Shown here: in pieces, positions 52,854 through 61,319 of the stretch
Layout of the letters: the number at the start of each line of letters is the position of its first letter
Numbering within the stretch: the stretch's first letter is position 1
Assembly: GCA_030626025.1 (NCBI GenBank)
Contig: DAOUPT010000005.1
Location: 36,920 to 100,919 of the forward strand
Origin: Anderseniella sp.
GTDB taxonomy: Bacteria > Pseudomonadota > Alphaproteobacteria > Rhizobiales > Aestuariivirgaceae
Direction of reading: 5' to 3'
Length of the DNA stretch: 64,000 bases
Notes under the pieces: model-generated
The model's input: the letters and a program-made list of their open reading frames with translations, nothing else
What the model was told of the DNA's origin: nothing
Databases searched by the model: none
Position numbers and translations under genes: made by a program

Positions 52854-54287
52854 ATGATTGTTGAAGCTATGCGCATTGGTGGTGAGAAAGTTTCCACCAA
52901 AGAAGTGATTGAAGTTCGTTATCCCTATACCAATGAAGTGATCGGGACAGTACCTGCAGGTAATGCTGAACATGCCAAACGGGCTTTTGAAATTGCGGCC
53001 AATTACAAGCCGACCCTGACCCGTTATGAACGTCAGCAGATATTGTTTCGGGCGGCTGAAATTATCCGCGACCGGCGCGAAGAAATCGCCAGAGTTTTAA
53101 CGCTGGAACTGGGCATTTGCCAGCAGCACGCGCTTTATGAAGCCGGTCGGTCCTATGATGTTTTCACACTGGCGGGGCAATTGGCCATTCTTGATGACGG
53201 ACAGATTTTCTCTTGTGACCTGACACCGCATGGCAAGGCGCGTAAAATTTATACCAAGCGCGAGCCGGTGGGGGCTATTTCGGCCATTACGCCATTTAAT
53301 CACCCGCTTAACATGGTGGCACACAAGATTGCACCATCCATTGCGACCAACAATTGCATGGTTTGCAAGCCAACAGAACTCACACCACTGACGGCTATCA
53401 CGCTGGCCGATATTTTATATGAAGCTGGATTGCCAGTTGAAATGTTCCAGATTGTTACTGGCCTGCCGCAGGATATCGGTGATGAAATGATCACTAATCA
53501 GCATGCGGATATCATTACCTTTACCGGTGGTGTGCCGGTTGGCAAAATGATCGCAACAAAAGCCGGGTACAAGCGTTCAGCGCTGGAACTTGGTGGCAAT
53601 GATCCGCTGATTATTCTCAATGACTTGAGTGATGATGACCTTGAAAAAGCTGCCTCTATCGCCGTTGCTGGTGCTACGGGTAACTCGGGTCAGCGCTGCA
53701 CCGCAGTTAAGCGCATACTTGTACAAGAGAGTATCGCTGATAAAATCGTGCCGCTTATTCTGGAAAAAGCCAAGCAAATCAAATTTGGTGATCCGCAAGA
53801 TCCTGAAACGCAACTTGGTTGTGTTATCAATGCCGAAGCCGCTGAACTTTTTGAAAACCGGGTTCTGATGGCGGCAGAGCAAGGGGCTAAAATTCTTTAT
53901 CACCCGGAGCGCAAAGGCGCATTGCTGCCACCGATTGTTGTGGATCATGTGCCGCATGAAAGCGAGTTGGTGATGGAAGAAACTTTTGGGCCGATCATCC
54001 CCATCGTGCGGGTGCCTGACAATGATGACGAGGTCATGGCGATTTCCAACTCGACAGCGTTCGGTCTATCGGCCGGTGTCTGTACCAATCAGTTAGCGCG
54101 CATCACCGCTTTCATTGAAGGTCTGAATGTTGGCACGGTTAACATATGGGAAGCACCGGGCTACCGGATTGAGATGTCACCTTTTGGCGGCATCAAGGAT
54201 TCTGGCAACGGGGTGAAAGAAGGCGTTCTGGAAGCGATGAAATTTTTCACTACTGTTAAAACCTATTCACTGCCATGGCCGAACTGA
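52854..54287 (+). CDS. phnY: Phosphonoacetaldehyde dehydrogenase
   Basis: NAD+-dependent aldehyde dehydrogenase (477 aa) that oxidises phosphonoacetaldehyde to phosphonoacetate, linking PhnW to Phn[16 protein letters not shown] (about residues 143-157), the glutamate motif LELGGNDPL (about 243) and the catalytic cysteine in [12 protein letters not shown] (about 281) are present. [14 protein letters not shown] closes the fold. The function is assigned from the phnW-phnA context; on sequence alone it could be another ALDH. It starts 12 bp after phnA. Confidence 0.9.
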   Translation: MIVEAMRIGGEKVSTKEVIEVRYPYTNEVIGTVPAGNAEHAKRAFEIAANYKPTLTRYERQQILFRAAEIIRDRREEIARVLTLELGICQQHALYEAGRSYDVFTLAGQLAILDDGQIFSCDLTPHGKARKIYTKREPVGAISAITPFNHPLNMVAHKIAPSIATNNCMVCKPTELTPLTAITLADILYEAGLPVEMFQIVTGLPQDIGDEMITNQHADIITFTGGVPVGKMIATKAGYKRSALELGGNDPLIILNDLSDDDLEKAASIAVAGATGNSGQRCTAVKRILVQESIADKIVPLILEKAKQIKFGDPQDPETQLGCVINAEAAELFENRVLMAAEQGAKILYHPERKGALLPPIVVDHVPHESELVMEETFGPIIPIVRVPDNDDEVMAISNSTAFGLSAGVCTNQLARITAFIEGLNVGTVNIWEAPGYRIEMSPFGGIKDSGNGVKEGVLEAMKFFTTVKTYSLPWPN

Positions 54288-54405
54288 ACGGGCGCCGAAC
54301 TGGCACAAAACTGACGTAAAAGTGTCACATTTTTTGTTATTTGTATTACAAAGCTGTTTTTGACTGGTATAAACGTTTCAATAATAACAAAGACGGACAG
54401 ACATT

Positions 54406-55062
54406 ATGGCACCCAATCTGCAATTATTTAGCAGAACGAAGCAGCTTGAAAAACAGATAGACAATTTCTTTGACAAATTATCCGAGTCAGCTGTGGTCTA
54501 CCGGTTAGCGGTTCGGGTTTATTTGAAAGAAGGCGTAAGCGAAGAATTTGAAGAGCGGCTTGTGCGGGTCAACAAACTGGAAACAGAAGCTGACCACCTG
54601 CGTCGCGATATCGAAACGCAGCTTTACTCCAATACGCTTATTCCTGATTCACGTGGGGATGTATTGGGACTGATCGAAACTGTTGATCAGGTGATGACGT
54701 TATTTGAAGGTTCGCTTTGGGCATTTTCTATTGAAAAGCCTGACATCCCTGATGCGTTTCGGCCCGGCTTTAAAAAACTCGCCAATATGGTGGTAAAAGC
54801 CGTAGATGAACTGGGACTGGGTTGCCGGGCGTTTTTCCGCAGTCCACACGATGTTCCTGCCTACAACCACAAAGTTCAGCTTTATGAAAAAGAAGCGGAC
54901 ATTCTATCTACCGCTCTGAAGCGCGAGATATTTGATTGCGATATTGATCTTTCGCGAAAACTGCATCTGCGTGAATTTGTTGAATCAATTGACAGCATTG
55001 CAGATATGGCCGAGGACGTTGCCGACCGGTTGGCTATCTATTCGATCAAACGCACAGTTTAA
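54406..55062 (+). CDS. DUF47/PhoU-like phosphate transport regulator
   Basis: A 218-aa all-helical protein of the DUF47 (PhoU-like) type. It opens with FSRTKQLEKQIDNFFDKLSE and has the long helices FEERLVRVNKLETEADHLRR (about residues 46-65) and LREFVESIDSIADMAEDVAD. DUF47 proteins pair with PiT transporters, and here the PiT gene follows after 5 bp. It is 118 bp after phnY. No convincing Pho box was seen in that spacer. Confidence 0.88.
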   Translation: MAPNLQLFSRTKQLEKQIDNFFDKLSESAVVYRLAVRVYLKEGVSEEFEERLVRVNKLETEADHLRRDIETQLYSNTLIPDSRGDVLGLIETVDQVMTLFEGSLWAFSIEKPDIPDAFRPGFKKLANMVVKAVDELGLGCRAFFRSPHDVPAYNHKVQLYEKEADILSTALKREIFDCDIDLSRKLHLREFVESIDSIADMAEDVADRLAIYSIKRTV

Positions 55063-55067
55063 TCACC

Positions 55068-56114
55068 ATGGATCCGCTCGTAATAATATTCCTAACCAGT
55101 GGTTTGTTCCTTGGTTGGGCTCTCGGGGCCAATGATGCTGCCAATGTTTTTGGCACGGCTGTTGGCACCAAAATGGTCAAGTTCCGGACGGCAGCTATTA
55201 TCTGCTCGGTCTTTGTTATTCTTGGCGCACTTATTTCTGGTGCCGGTGCATCGCATACGCTCGGCAAACTGGGTGCGATAACCGCCCTGCCCGGCGCATT
55301 CATGACAGCGCTTGCTGCTGCGGTGGCAGTGTTTTCAATGACGAAGTCAGGTCTGCCGGTTTCCACATCACAAGCTATTGTTGGTGCCATCATTGGCTGG
55401 AATATATTTTCAAACAATCCGACTGACTCGGCGACTCTGATTAAAATCCTGACAACTTGGGTTTTGTGCCCGGTGCTATCAGCAATAGTGGCCGTGATTC
55501 TTCTCAAGACACTCAAGATAATTGGCAAACGGGTTAAACTACACATGATCATGGCCGATGCCTACACCCGCATCGGGCTGATCTTTGCCGGTGCTTTTGG
55601 CGCATATTCGCTTGGTGCCAATAACATCGCCAATGTCGTTGGCGTGTTTATTCCGGCAAAGCCGTTCCCTGATATTGTCGCCGGATCATTTGTTTTCAGT
55701 TCCACCCAGCAATTATTTCTGATGGGCGGACTGGCAATTGCTGTTGGGGTTTTCACCTATTCAAAAGGTGTGATGATGACCGTGGGCGGCAATCTTGGAC
55801 GGCTGTCACCAACGGCGGCCTTTGTTGCCGTTATGGCTCACTCTATCGTGTTGTTCCTTTTTGCTTCGCGCGGGCTGGAGGCCTGGCTGGCCGGAAATGG
55901 TTTGCCGACCATTCCGCTGGTGCCCGTTTCAAGTTCTCAAGCTGTTGTAGGGGCCATTGTTGGCATTTCAATATTGCAGGGAACCACAGGTATTCGCTGG
56001 ATGGTTCTTGGTAAAATTATCGCGGGGTGGGTCGCGACCCCCTTTGTCGCCGGTATCATTTGCTTTATCGGGTTGTTCTTCTTGCAGAATGTTTTTGGTC
56101 TGGCTGTACTCTAG
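55068..56114 (+). CDS. PiT-family inorganic phosphate transporter
   Basis: A 348-aa inner-membrane protein of the low-affinity PiT family. The two inverted halves show the signatures GANDAANVFGTAVG (about residues 21-34) and GANNIANVVGVFIP (about 183-196). About ten hydrophobic segments are visible. Placed with DUF47 next to phosphonate catabolism, it could export phosphate released by PhnA or import it; the direction cannot be read from sequence. Confidence 0.92.
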   Translation: MDPLVIIFLTSGLFLGWALGANDAANVFGTAVGTKMVKFRTAAIICSVFVILGALISGAGASHTLGKLGAITALPGAFMTALAAAVAVFSMTKSGLPVSTSQAIVGAIIGWNIFSNNPTDSATLIKILTTWVLCPVLSAIVAVILLKTLKIIGKRVKLHMIMADAYTRIGLIFAGAFGAYSLGANNIANVVGVFIPAKPFPDIVAGSFVFSSTQQLFLMGGLAIAVGVFTYSKGVMMTVGGNLGRLSPTAAFVAVMAHSIVLFLFASRGLEAWLAGNGLPTIPLVPVSSSQAVVGAIVGISILQGTTGIRWMVLGKIIAGWVATPFVAGIICFIGLFFLQNVFGLAVL

Positions 56115-56152
56115 ACTGCTTCATTCTTTGACTGAATCAGTCTAGATCAACC

Positions 56153-56247
56153 TGCAATCAGTTGGTGTCAACTGATTGCAGATAAGTTGATCGATTCTAA
56201 AAGAGTAGTGCAACTTATCTGCACGCATCGGCGTGCAGGTTGCACTA
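56153..56247 (+). repeat. Nested, mutually exclusive hairpins after the PiT gene
   Basis: Stem 1: TGCAATCAGTTG (56153-56164) with CAACTGATTGCA (56169-56180). Stem 2: GCAGATAAGTTG (56178-56189) with CAACTTATCTGC (56211-56222). Stem 3: TAGTGCAAC (56206-56214) with GTTGCACTA (56239-56247), enclosing CTGCACGC/GCGTGCAG (56219-56226 and 56231-56238). Stems 2 and 3 use the same bases and cannot form together. The stretch may be an RNA switch, or just fused palindromic repeats. Confidence 0.65.
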
Positions 56248-56256
56248 GGTTTACTC

Positions 56257-56387
56257 CGCTCACACAAGATGCGCTGAGCGCATCGCTCCGCTTCATGCTG
56301 GAAGCATGTCTTCGACATGACGACAGCGCAAGAGCCCCGGGCCGCAGTCGCGGCCTTGAACGGTTCCATGTAAACACATGAAACGCT
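56257..56387 (+). repeat. Multi-hairpin intergenic repeat element, copy B
   Basis: Second copy of the element at 11519-11646. Stems are GATGCGC/GCGCATC (56268-56284), CATGC/GCATG (56294-56308) overlapping CATGTC/GACATG (56305-56319), GGCCGC/GCGGCC (56340-56355) and an imperfect GTTCCATGT/ACATGAAAC. Compared with copy A, paired positions change together in two stems. The CGACGC/GCGTCG stem of copy A is not kept. It lies between convergent genes. Confidence 0.75.
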
Positions 56388-56394
56388 CTAAAGA

Positions 56395-56432
56395 AAAAGG
56401 GCCAACCTGAACTTACTCAGATTGGCCCTTTT
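56395..56432. terminator. Bidirectional terminator between PiT gene and polyamine-type operon
   Basis: AAAAGGGCCAA (56395-56405) pairs with TTGGCCCTTTT (56422-56432), with T-rich tails on both strands. It suits the convergent arrangement of the phn/PiT genes (plus) and the ABC operon (minus). Confidence 0.85.
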
Positions 56433-56468
56433 GTTTTTGGGTTATGACTTTCGATTGCCCTGTGGGTT

Positions 56469-57755
56469 TTAGTTGCCCTTTTCCTTTGGAGCCACTTTAT
56501 CCAGATTGTCCGATTTCCAGATATTGCCAAAAGCGCCTTTGCCAGGGTTTACACCAACCGGTTTCTTCTTCTTGGTACCTGCTGCCTCGTCAAGATTGTT
56601 TGGCTTGAAAACACTGCCAAAGCTATCTTTTCCAGGACTTCCGGTTCCGGTACCTTTTTTGGTTTCGAAAACTTTCGGGCCTTTCATCTGACGCTCACGG
56701 ACCTTGTCACGGGCTTTTTGCTGAATAGCTTCAATCGCTTTTTTCTGAATAGCACGTTTTTGGTCAGTATAGGCTTGTTTGGCTGGCGCCGGGTCATAAA
56801 CCTGAGCAAAACCAATTATGAGAACTGCTGCACCGACAAATAACCCAAGAACCACCGCTGCCGGATTTCCGGCAAAGAACTTCGGTGCCTTAAAGCCACC
56901 AGTAACAGCACCAACTGGGGCACCATTTGCCAGTGCGAGTTGCACACGGCGGGTTCGCACTTCATGGATGAGAGCACCCAGCACTGTCAGACAAACAATA
57001 ATGAACGCTAGGGCAGAGATGGTCGGATCAATGCCGTAACGCACCTTTTGTGACAGAACAATTGTCAGAGTTGCAAATTTTTGGTGGGTAAAGATCGTTG
57101 TGTTGTAGTTCTCAAACGAAGCAAGAAATGCCAGCACTGAAGATGATGCCATAGCGGGCGCCAAAAACGGCAACTGAATTCTCCTGAAGGCCTGCAAATG
57201 CGTTGCACCAAGGTCAAGTGCAGCTTCAGTCAGGCCCGTATCATAGCGTTGCAACCGGGCGACAAACACCAGCATACAATATGAGGCAATGAAGGTTGAC
57301 TGCCCCAAAACTGAAAGGAAAATACCGTTTTGAAGATAGCTGTCGGCTGAGAAACCCAGAATCCTATTGATCTCAGCCCAAAATACCAGGGTTGAAATAC
57401 CAATCACCACACCGGGCACCAAAATTGGTGCGATGATGATGGTGTAGTAAGTCGACCTCAGTTTTGGCCAGATTTGGGTCAGCATCAATGCGCCTGCAAG
57501 TCCCATGGAAACTGACAATATGACAGTAAAGAAACCAACATAGAGCGAATACTTCAAACCCCGCAGGATACGGTCATCACTGAACAGTTTGGGAAACCAT
57601 TCAAACGTCAGCACTTCCCACGGTGTGATCTGGGGAAAAGACGCCGAGTTGAAAGCGGTTATGCTCATCAGGATCAGCGGACCGATCAGATAGGTGAAGA
57701 ACATGAACAGGTATAAAGCCAGTCCGATGCGGATATAGAGAGGTTGTTTGATCAT
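56469..57755 (-). CDS. Polyamine-type ABC permease (PotC-like) with repeated C-terminal extension
   Basis: A 428-aa permease. The usual six-helix permease occupies residues 1-270, with the EAA loop at about 177-196 (TEAALDLGATHLQAFRRIQL). It continues with an extra hydrophobic helix (301-318), a charged helix (325-358) and two similar segments, SPGKDSFGSVFKPNNLDEAA (373-392) and NPGKGAFGNIWKSDNLDKVA (403-422). Ordinary PotC proteins end near 270-290 aa. ATG 57755 overlaps the upstream permease stop by 4 bp; an earlier in-frame ATG (57818) would lie inside that gene. Confidence 0.88.
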   Translation of the reverse strand: MIKQPLYIRIGLALYLFMFFTYLIGPLILMSITAFNSASFPQITPWEVLTFEWFPKLFSDDRILRGLKYSLYVGFFTVILSVSMGLAGALMLTQIWPKLRSTYYTIIIAPILVPGVVIGISTLVFWAEINRILGFSADSYLQNGIFLSVLGQSTFIASYCMLVFVARLQRYDTGLTEAALDLGATHLQAFRRIQLPFLAPAMASSSVLAFLASFENYNTTIFTHQKFATLTIVLSQKVRYGIDPTISALAFIIVCLTVLGALIHEVRTRRVQLALANGAPVGAVTGGFKAPKFFAGNPAAVVLGLFVGAAVLIIGFAQVYDPAPAKQAYTDQKRAIQKKAIEAIQQKARDKVRERQMKGPKVFETKKGTGTGSPGKDSFGSVFKPNNLDEAAGTKKKKPVGVNPGKGAFGNIWKSDNLDKVAPKEKGN

Positions 57756-58666
57756 TTGCCAATATCCCCCATATTCACCTTGAACAGTTTCATCACGCTC
57801 AACACGATGACCAAACAAGCCAGCAACAGGATAATCGCATACGCAGATGCCTGAGGCCAGTTACCACCGGTGTTAAACCACTGGTAAACAAGCTGGGTAA
57901 ACCACAAGCTGGACGGGCCGCCGAGAATTTGCGGGGCCGCCAACGCACCAGCCGAAAGCATGAACACCATTGTGCAACCGGAAGATATTCCCGGTTTTGC
58001 ATAAGGGATAACAATGCGTTTGTGGATCATCCACCATGGCGCACCCATGTCCCTAGCCGCTTCGATCTGGTTACGATCAAGGCTTTCAATGACATTGTAC
58101 ATCGGGAAAATCATCAACAGGATATAAGCATAGCCCAGCCCTGCATAGAGTGCGACATTGGCCCTGATGAAATCTATCGGGCTGTCGATGACCGAAAAGA
58201 ACATTAGAAATTCGTTGATCACACCACTGTCACCAAAGATGATTTTAAAGGCAAAGGCCCGCAAAATTTCATTGATCCAGTAAGGGATAATCAACAGCAG
58301 AACCAGAATGCGGACAAAGCCGCCACCGGTTGACTGACCCAGATAATAGGCAATCGGATAGCACAAAAACAAATCCAGTATGGTAACAAAAGCTGCCGCA
58401 GTCAGTGTTCTGATAAACACCAGCAAATCGACCTTGTTGTAACCATCAGGATTGCCATCGGCACCAAACACCAGATAACGATAGTTTTCGAGTGTCAGAA
58501 AATCTTTGGGGCCACCCATCTCGGGGGGCGGCAGATGGGGATGAAAAGAAAGATTGAACATGTAAATCTGGGGCAGGATGATCAGAATCACTATCCAGAA
58601 AAATACGAGAAGGAGTAACCCCCAACCCATCACCATGCCGTTTGTTTTAAAATAATTTGTCAACAT
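57752..58666 (-). CDS. Polyamine-type ABC permease (PotB-like)
   Basis: A 304-aa inner-membrane permease. The first helix WGLLLLVFFWIVILIILP is followed by a periplasmic loop and five further helices. The EAA loop NQIEAARDMGAPWWMIHKRI (about residues 208-227) contacts the ATPase. It lies 5 bp after the ATPase gene and overlaps the next permease by 4 bp, so it is in the same operon. Confidence 0.92.
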   Translation of the reverse strand: MLTNYFKTNGMVMGWGLLLLVFFWIVILIILPQIYMFNLSFHPHLPPPEMGGPKDFLTLENYRYLVFGADGNPDGYNKVDLLVFIRTLTAAAFVTILDLFLCYPIAYYLGQSTGGGFVRILVLLLIIPYWINEILRAFAFKIIFGDSGVINEFLMFFSVIDSPIDFIRANVALYAGLGYAYILLMIFPMYNVIESLDRNQIEAARDMGAPWWMIHKRIVIPYAKPGISSGCTMVFMLSAGALAAPQILGGPSSLWFTQLVYQWFNTGGNWPQASAYAIILLLACLVIVLSVMKLFKVNMGDIGK

Positions 58667-58671
58667 GGCAG

Positions 58672-59784
58672 CTACTCACTTGCCAGTTCACCAGCCGGCA
58701 CAACAACGGCTTGGGTAGCATCAAACTGCAAAGTAAGTTCAGCCCCTGGTTCATACAACCGCGCTTCTCCGCGGTTGACGAGAGACATTTTCATTTCCTT
58801 GCCTGCATCGCCTTCAAGGAACACATTATAGCTGGTACCTTCAAATTCAGAATGGCGGACATTAGCCTTGATGCGAGTGTTGCTCTTGGCACTCTTTTCC
58901 GCAATATGCAGGCCTTCAGGACGGATAAACACCATGGCGTCATCGCCAACGGCAAGTTTACCGGTAGCGCCGGTTGTAATACGGGCTAAAAGATTGCCGG
59001 TGCGGTTGGTTTCGACAAGTGCCTGGCCTTTTGAGATGGACTTCACTTTACCGCGGAACATATTGTTCATACCTACAAATGAAGCCACAAAGGATGTTGA
59101 TGGATCATCATAAACACTTTTGCCGGAGCCAATCTGGTCAATCACAGCTGTACGCATGACAGCGACGTTGTCAGACATCGTCAAAGCTTCACCCTGATCG
59201 TGGGTAATGTAGATGAAGGTAATACCGACACGCTTCTGAATTTCCCTCAACTCGGTCCGCATGTGATGGCGCAACCCGAGGTCAAGGGCTGAAAGAGGTT
59301 CATCAAGCAAAAGCACATCTGGTTCTGCGCAAAGGGCACGGGCAATCGCCACGCGCTGCTTTTGGCCACCGGACAATTCACTTGGCAGCTTGTCGCCCTG
59401 ATCAGACAGGGCAATCATGTCGAGCAATTCGTCAGCCCGCTTGCGCCGTTCGCCGGCGCTGGCTCCACGAACTTCCATTGAAAATGTGATGTTTTCCCAC
59501 ACTTTCATCAATGGGAACAAGGCAAGGTTTTGAAAGATCAAAGCCGTCGGGCGCTCATTTGGCCCTTTGCCCTTCATGTCATTTCCGCCAATTAGTATTT
59601 TACCATCGGCGGGCTCCAGAAATCCGGAAACGGCTCTTAAAATTGTTGTTTTTCCGCAACCTGAACCACCAAGAAAGGAGAAAAAATCCCCGCCATTGAT
59701 ATGAACATTTGCATCACGAACGGCGACAAAATCGCCAAATTTAATCCACATATCCTGTAGATCAACGGCTACACCTGAGCTCAT
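58672..59784 (-). CDS. Polyamine-type ABC ATPase (PotA-like)
   Basis: A 370-aa ATPase. Walker A GGSGCGKTT lies at residues 39-47, the signature is ELSGGQKQRVAIARAL, Walker B is VLLLDEPLSALD, and a C-terminal TOBE domain follows (VFIRPEGLHIAEKSA). ATG 59784 is chosen for the strong GGGGAGG site rather than an in-frame ATG at 59853. It energises the two permeases that follow. Confidence 0.93.
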   Translation of the reverse strand: MSSGVAVDLQDMWIKFGDFVAVRDANVHINGGDFFSFLGGSGCGKTTILRAVSGFLEPADGKILIGGNDMKGKGPNERPTALIFQNLALFPLMKVWENITFSMEVRGASAGERRKRADELLDMIALSDQGDKLPSELSGGQKQRVAIARALCAEPDVLLLDEPLSALDLGLRHHMRTELREIQKRVGITFIYITHDQGEALTMSDNVAVMRTAVIDQIGSGKSVYDDPSTSFVASFVGMNNMFRGKVKSISKGQALVETNRTGNLLARITTGATGKLAVGDDAMVFIRPEGLHIAEKSAKSNTRIKANVRHSEFEGTSYNVFLEGDAGKEMKMSLVNRGEARLYEPGAELTLQFDATQAVVVPAGELASE

Positions 59785-59834
59785 AGAGACCTCCCCTTCT
59801 GATCGGATCTTATGTCCCCGATTTAAGATTATGA

Positions 59835-59859
59835 CCCCGGGCACACAAGGCACCCGGGG
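59835..59859 (-). promoter_or_regulatory. GC-rich hairpin between binding-protein and ATPase genes
   Basis: CCCCGGG (59835-59841) pairs with CCCGGGG (59853-59859). No U-run follows on the minus-strand transcript, so it is better read as a 3'-protecting stem or partial terminator than a full stop. It would keep the binding-protein mRNA more abundant than the transporter mRNA, a common arrangement. Confidence 0.6.
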
Positions 59860-59893
59860 AGTATTGTTATGTGTCTACAAAACCCTGATTAAA

Positions 59894-61066
59894 TCAAGAG
59901 CTTTTGAACTTGTTCACATACTCGGTGCGAATTTTTGCATACCAAGGTGCTTGTGGAGGCCAAGGATTAAGAATGGCCAGCGCATCACCAGGATAAGCTT
60001 CAGAAAAGTTCTTCTTGTAGTTGGCATTGGCATGCTGGTCAGCACCAAGAACAGGTGAGTTATAACCGTGGTGGTTAATTGCTTCACCAGCAGGTTCAGC
60101 CATGTAAGCATATTTGAGGAACTCATATGCCTGATCAACGTTTTTCGCACCAATCGGCATTGCAATCCCGTCAACCCATGCCATTGCACCTTCTTTTGGT
60201 GCCTGATAGGTAACCGGCTCACCAGCTGTTTTGAGTGAGAGTGGCGGGCCATCCCAAGCCTGACCAACGATAACACCTTCTTTAAGCAGGCCGTTTTTCT
60301 GGCTGTCAGCATCATTCCAAAGAAGTTTAATGTTCTTCTTGCGAGCGATACACCAGTCAGTGACTTTTTGCCAGACAGGACGCATTGCTGCTTCTGACTC
60401 ATAAGCTTTCCACATGGAACCTTTATCAAGTGCACCGATTGTTTCCATATAAAGACCAGCACACAGCATGCCTGAGTGAGGACGGATCATGGTTTTGCCA
60501 GCATTTGCTTCATCCCAAATAGCTCCGTAAGAAGGCACACCGCCTTCAGGCACATATTTGTCAGTCCGCCATGCAACACCTTCTGTACCCCAAATATGAG
60601 GAACCCAGTGAACGCCTTTACCATCAAAGGTCCAGTCTTTGGTGCCGATGGCTGCCATTGCAGGATTCACTTTATCAATGGCAATTCTGCTCATGTCAAA
60701 AGGTTGCAGCAATTTCAGCGGTCCCCATTCAAGACCCTGGTTGTTGGTTGGTGAAGTAAGGTCAAAACCCTGACCCTTGTTGGCTTTCATCTTGTTGATG
60801 ATTTCTTCGTTTGAACCAATACCGGTAAAGTTGATTTTGATGCCGGTTGCTTCTTTGAAGCTTTTCACAAATGATGCTGGCAAATAGTCTGACCACATCA
60901 AAATGTTGACTTCGCCAGAAGAGGCAAGAGCATTCTCGATGTAGGCTGGTGCAGTAACGGCAAAAGCACCGGCAGCAGCGCCAGCTTTCAACACATTACG
61001 GCGGTTAAACTTTTTAGCAGCCAACACTGTCTTTAGTGCTGAACTTGCGGATTTCGTTTTTTTCAT
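59894..61066 (-). CDS. Polyamine-type periplasmic substrate-binding protein (PotD/PotF-like), Tat signal
   Basis: A 390-aa binding protein. The twin-arginine signal (NRRNVLKAGAAAGAFAV, residues 21-37) is followed by the family start EVNILMWSDYLPASFVKSF and by GTEGVAWRTDKY. It is typical of the PotD/PotF group, which binds polyamines and other small amines. The adjacent phosphonate genes make 2-aminoethylphosphonate a candidate ligand, but the operon is convergent with phn and this is only inference. Confidence 0.88.
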   Translation of the reverse strand: MKKTKSASSALKTVLAAKKFNRRNVLKAGAAAGAFAVTAPAYIENALASSGEVNILMWSDYLPASFVKSFKEATGIKINFTGIGSNEEIINKMKANKGQGFDLTSPTNNQGLEWGPLKLLQPFDMSRIAIDKVNPAMAAIGTKDWTFDGKGVHWVPHIWGTEGVAWRTDKYVPEGGVPSYGAIWDEANAGKTMIRPHSGMLCAGLYMETIGALDKGSMWKAYESEAAMRPVWQKVTDWCIARKKNIKLLWNDADSQKNGLLKEGVIVGQAWDGPPLSLKTAGEPVTYQAPKEGAMAWVDGIAMPIGAKNVDQAYEFLKYAYMAEPAGEAINHHGYNSPVLGADQHANANYKKNFSEAYPGDALAILNPWPPQAPWYAKIRTEYVNKFKSS

Positions 61067-61319
61067 GGTTTCTCCTCCATTGGTATCTTACCAGGGTTTT
61101 GTTCCCGGCTATTTATATCTGCCAGTGATGTGACAGAATTACTATGCCCTGTTGGGGCTGTTTTTCTCTAGCTCGCTGGACACTATGTCTCATGCAAGGG
61201 TGAACTTCAACTGTTTTGGCAACTGGTCTCAAGCCACAGCCAATGTTGGCACCAAATATTAGTTTATGTCAATATAAAGAGCCAGCAACCGGGTAACGAT
61301 TACGCAATCAGGCAAACGA

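Noticed and set aside
54288..54405. Pho box before the DUF47-PiT genes
   Set aside because: Only weak partial matches to the CTGTCAT repeat were visible; no paired half-sites with the right spacing.
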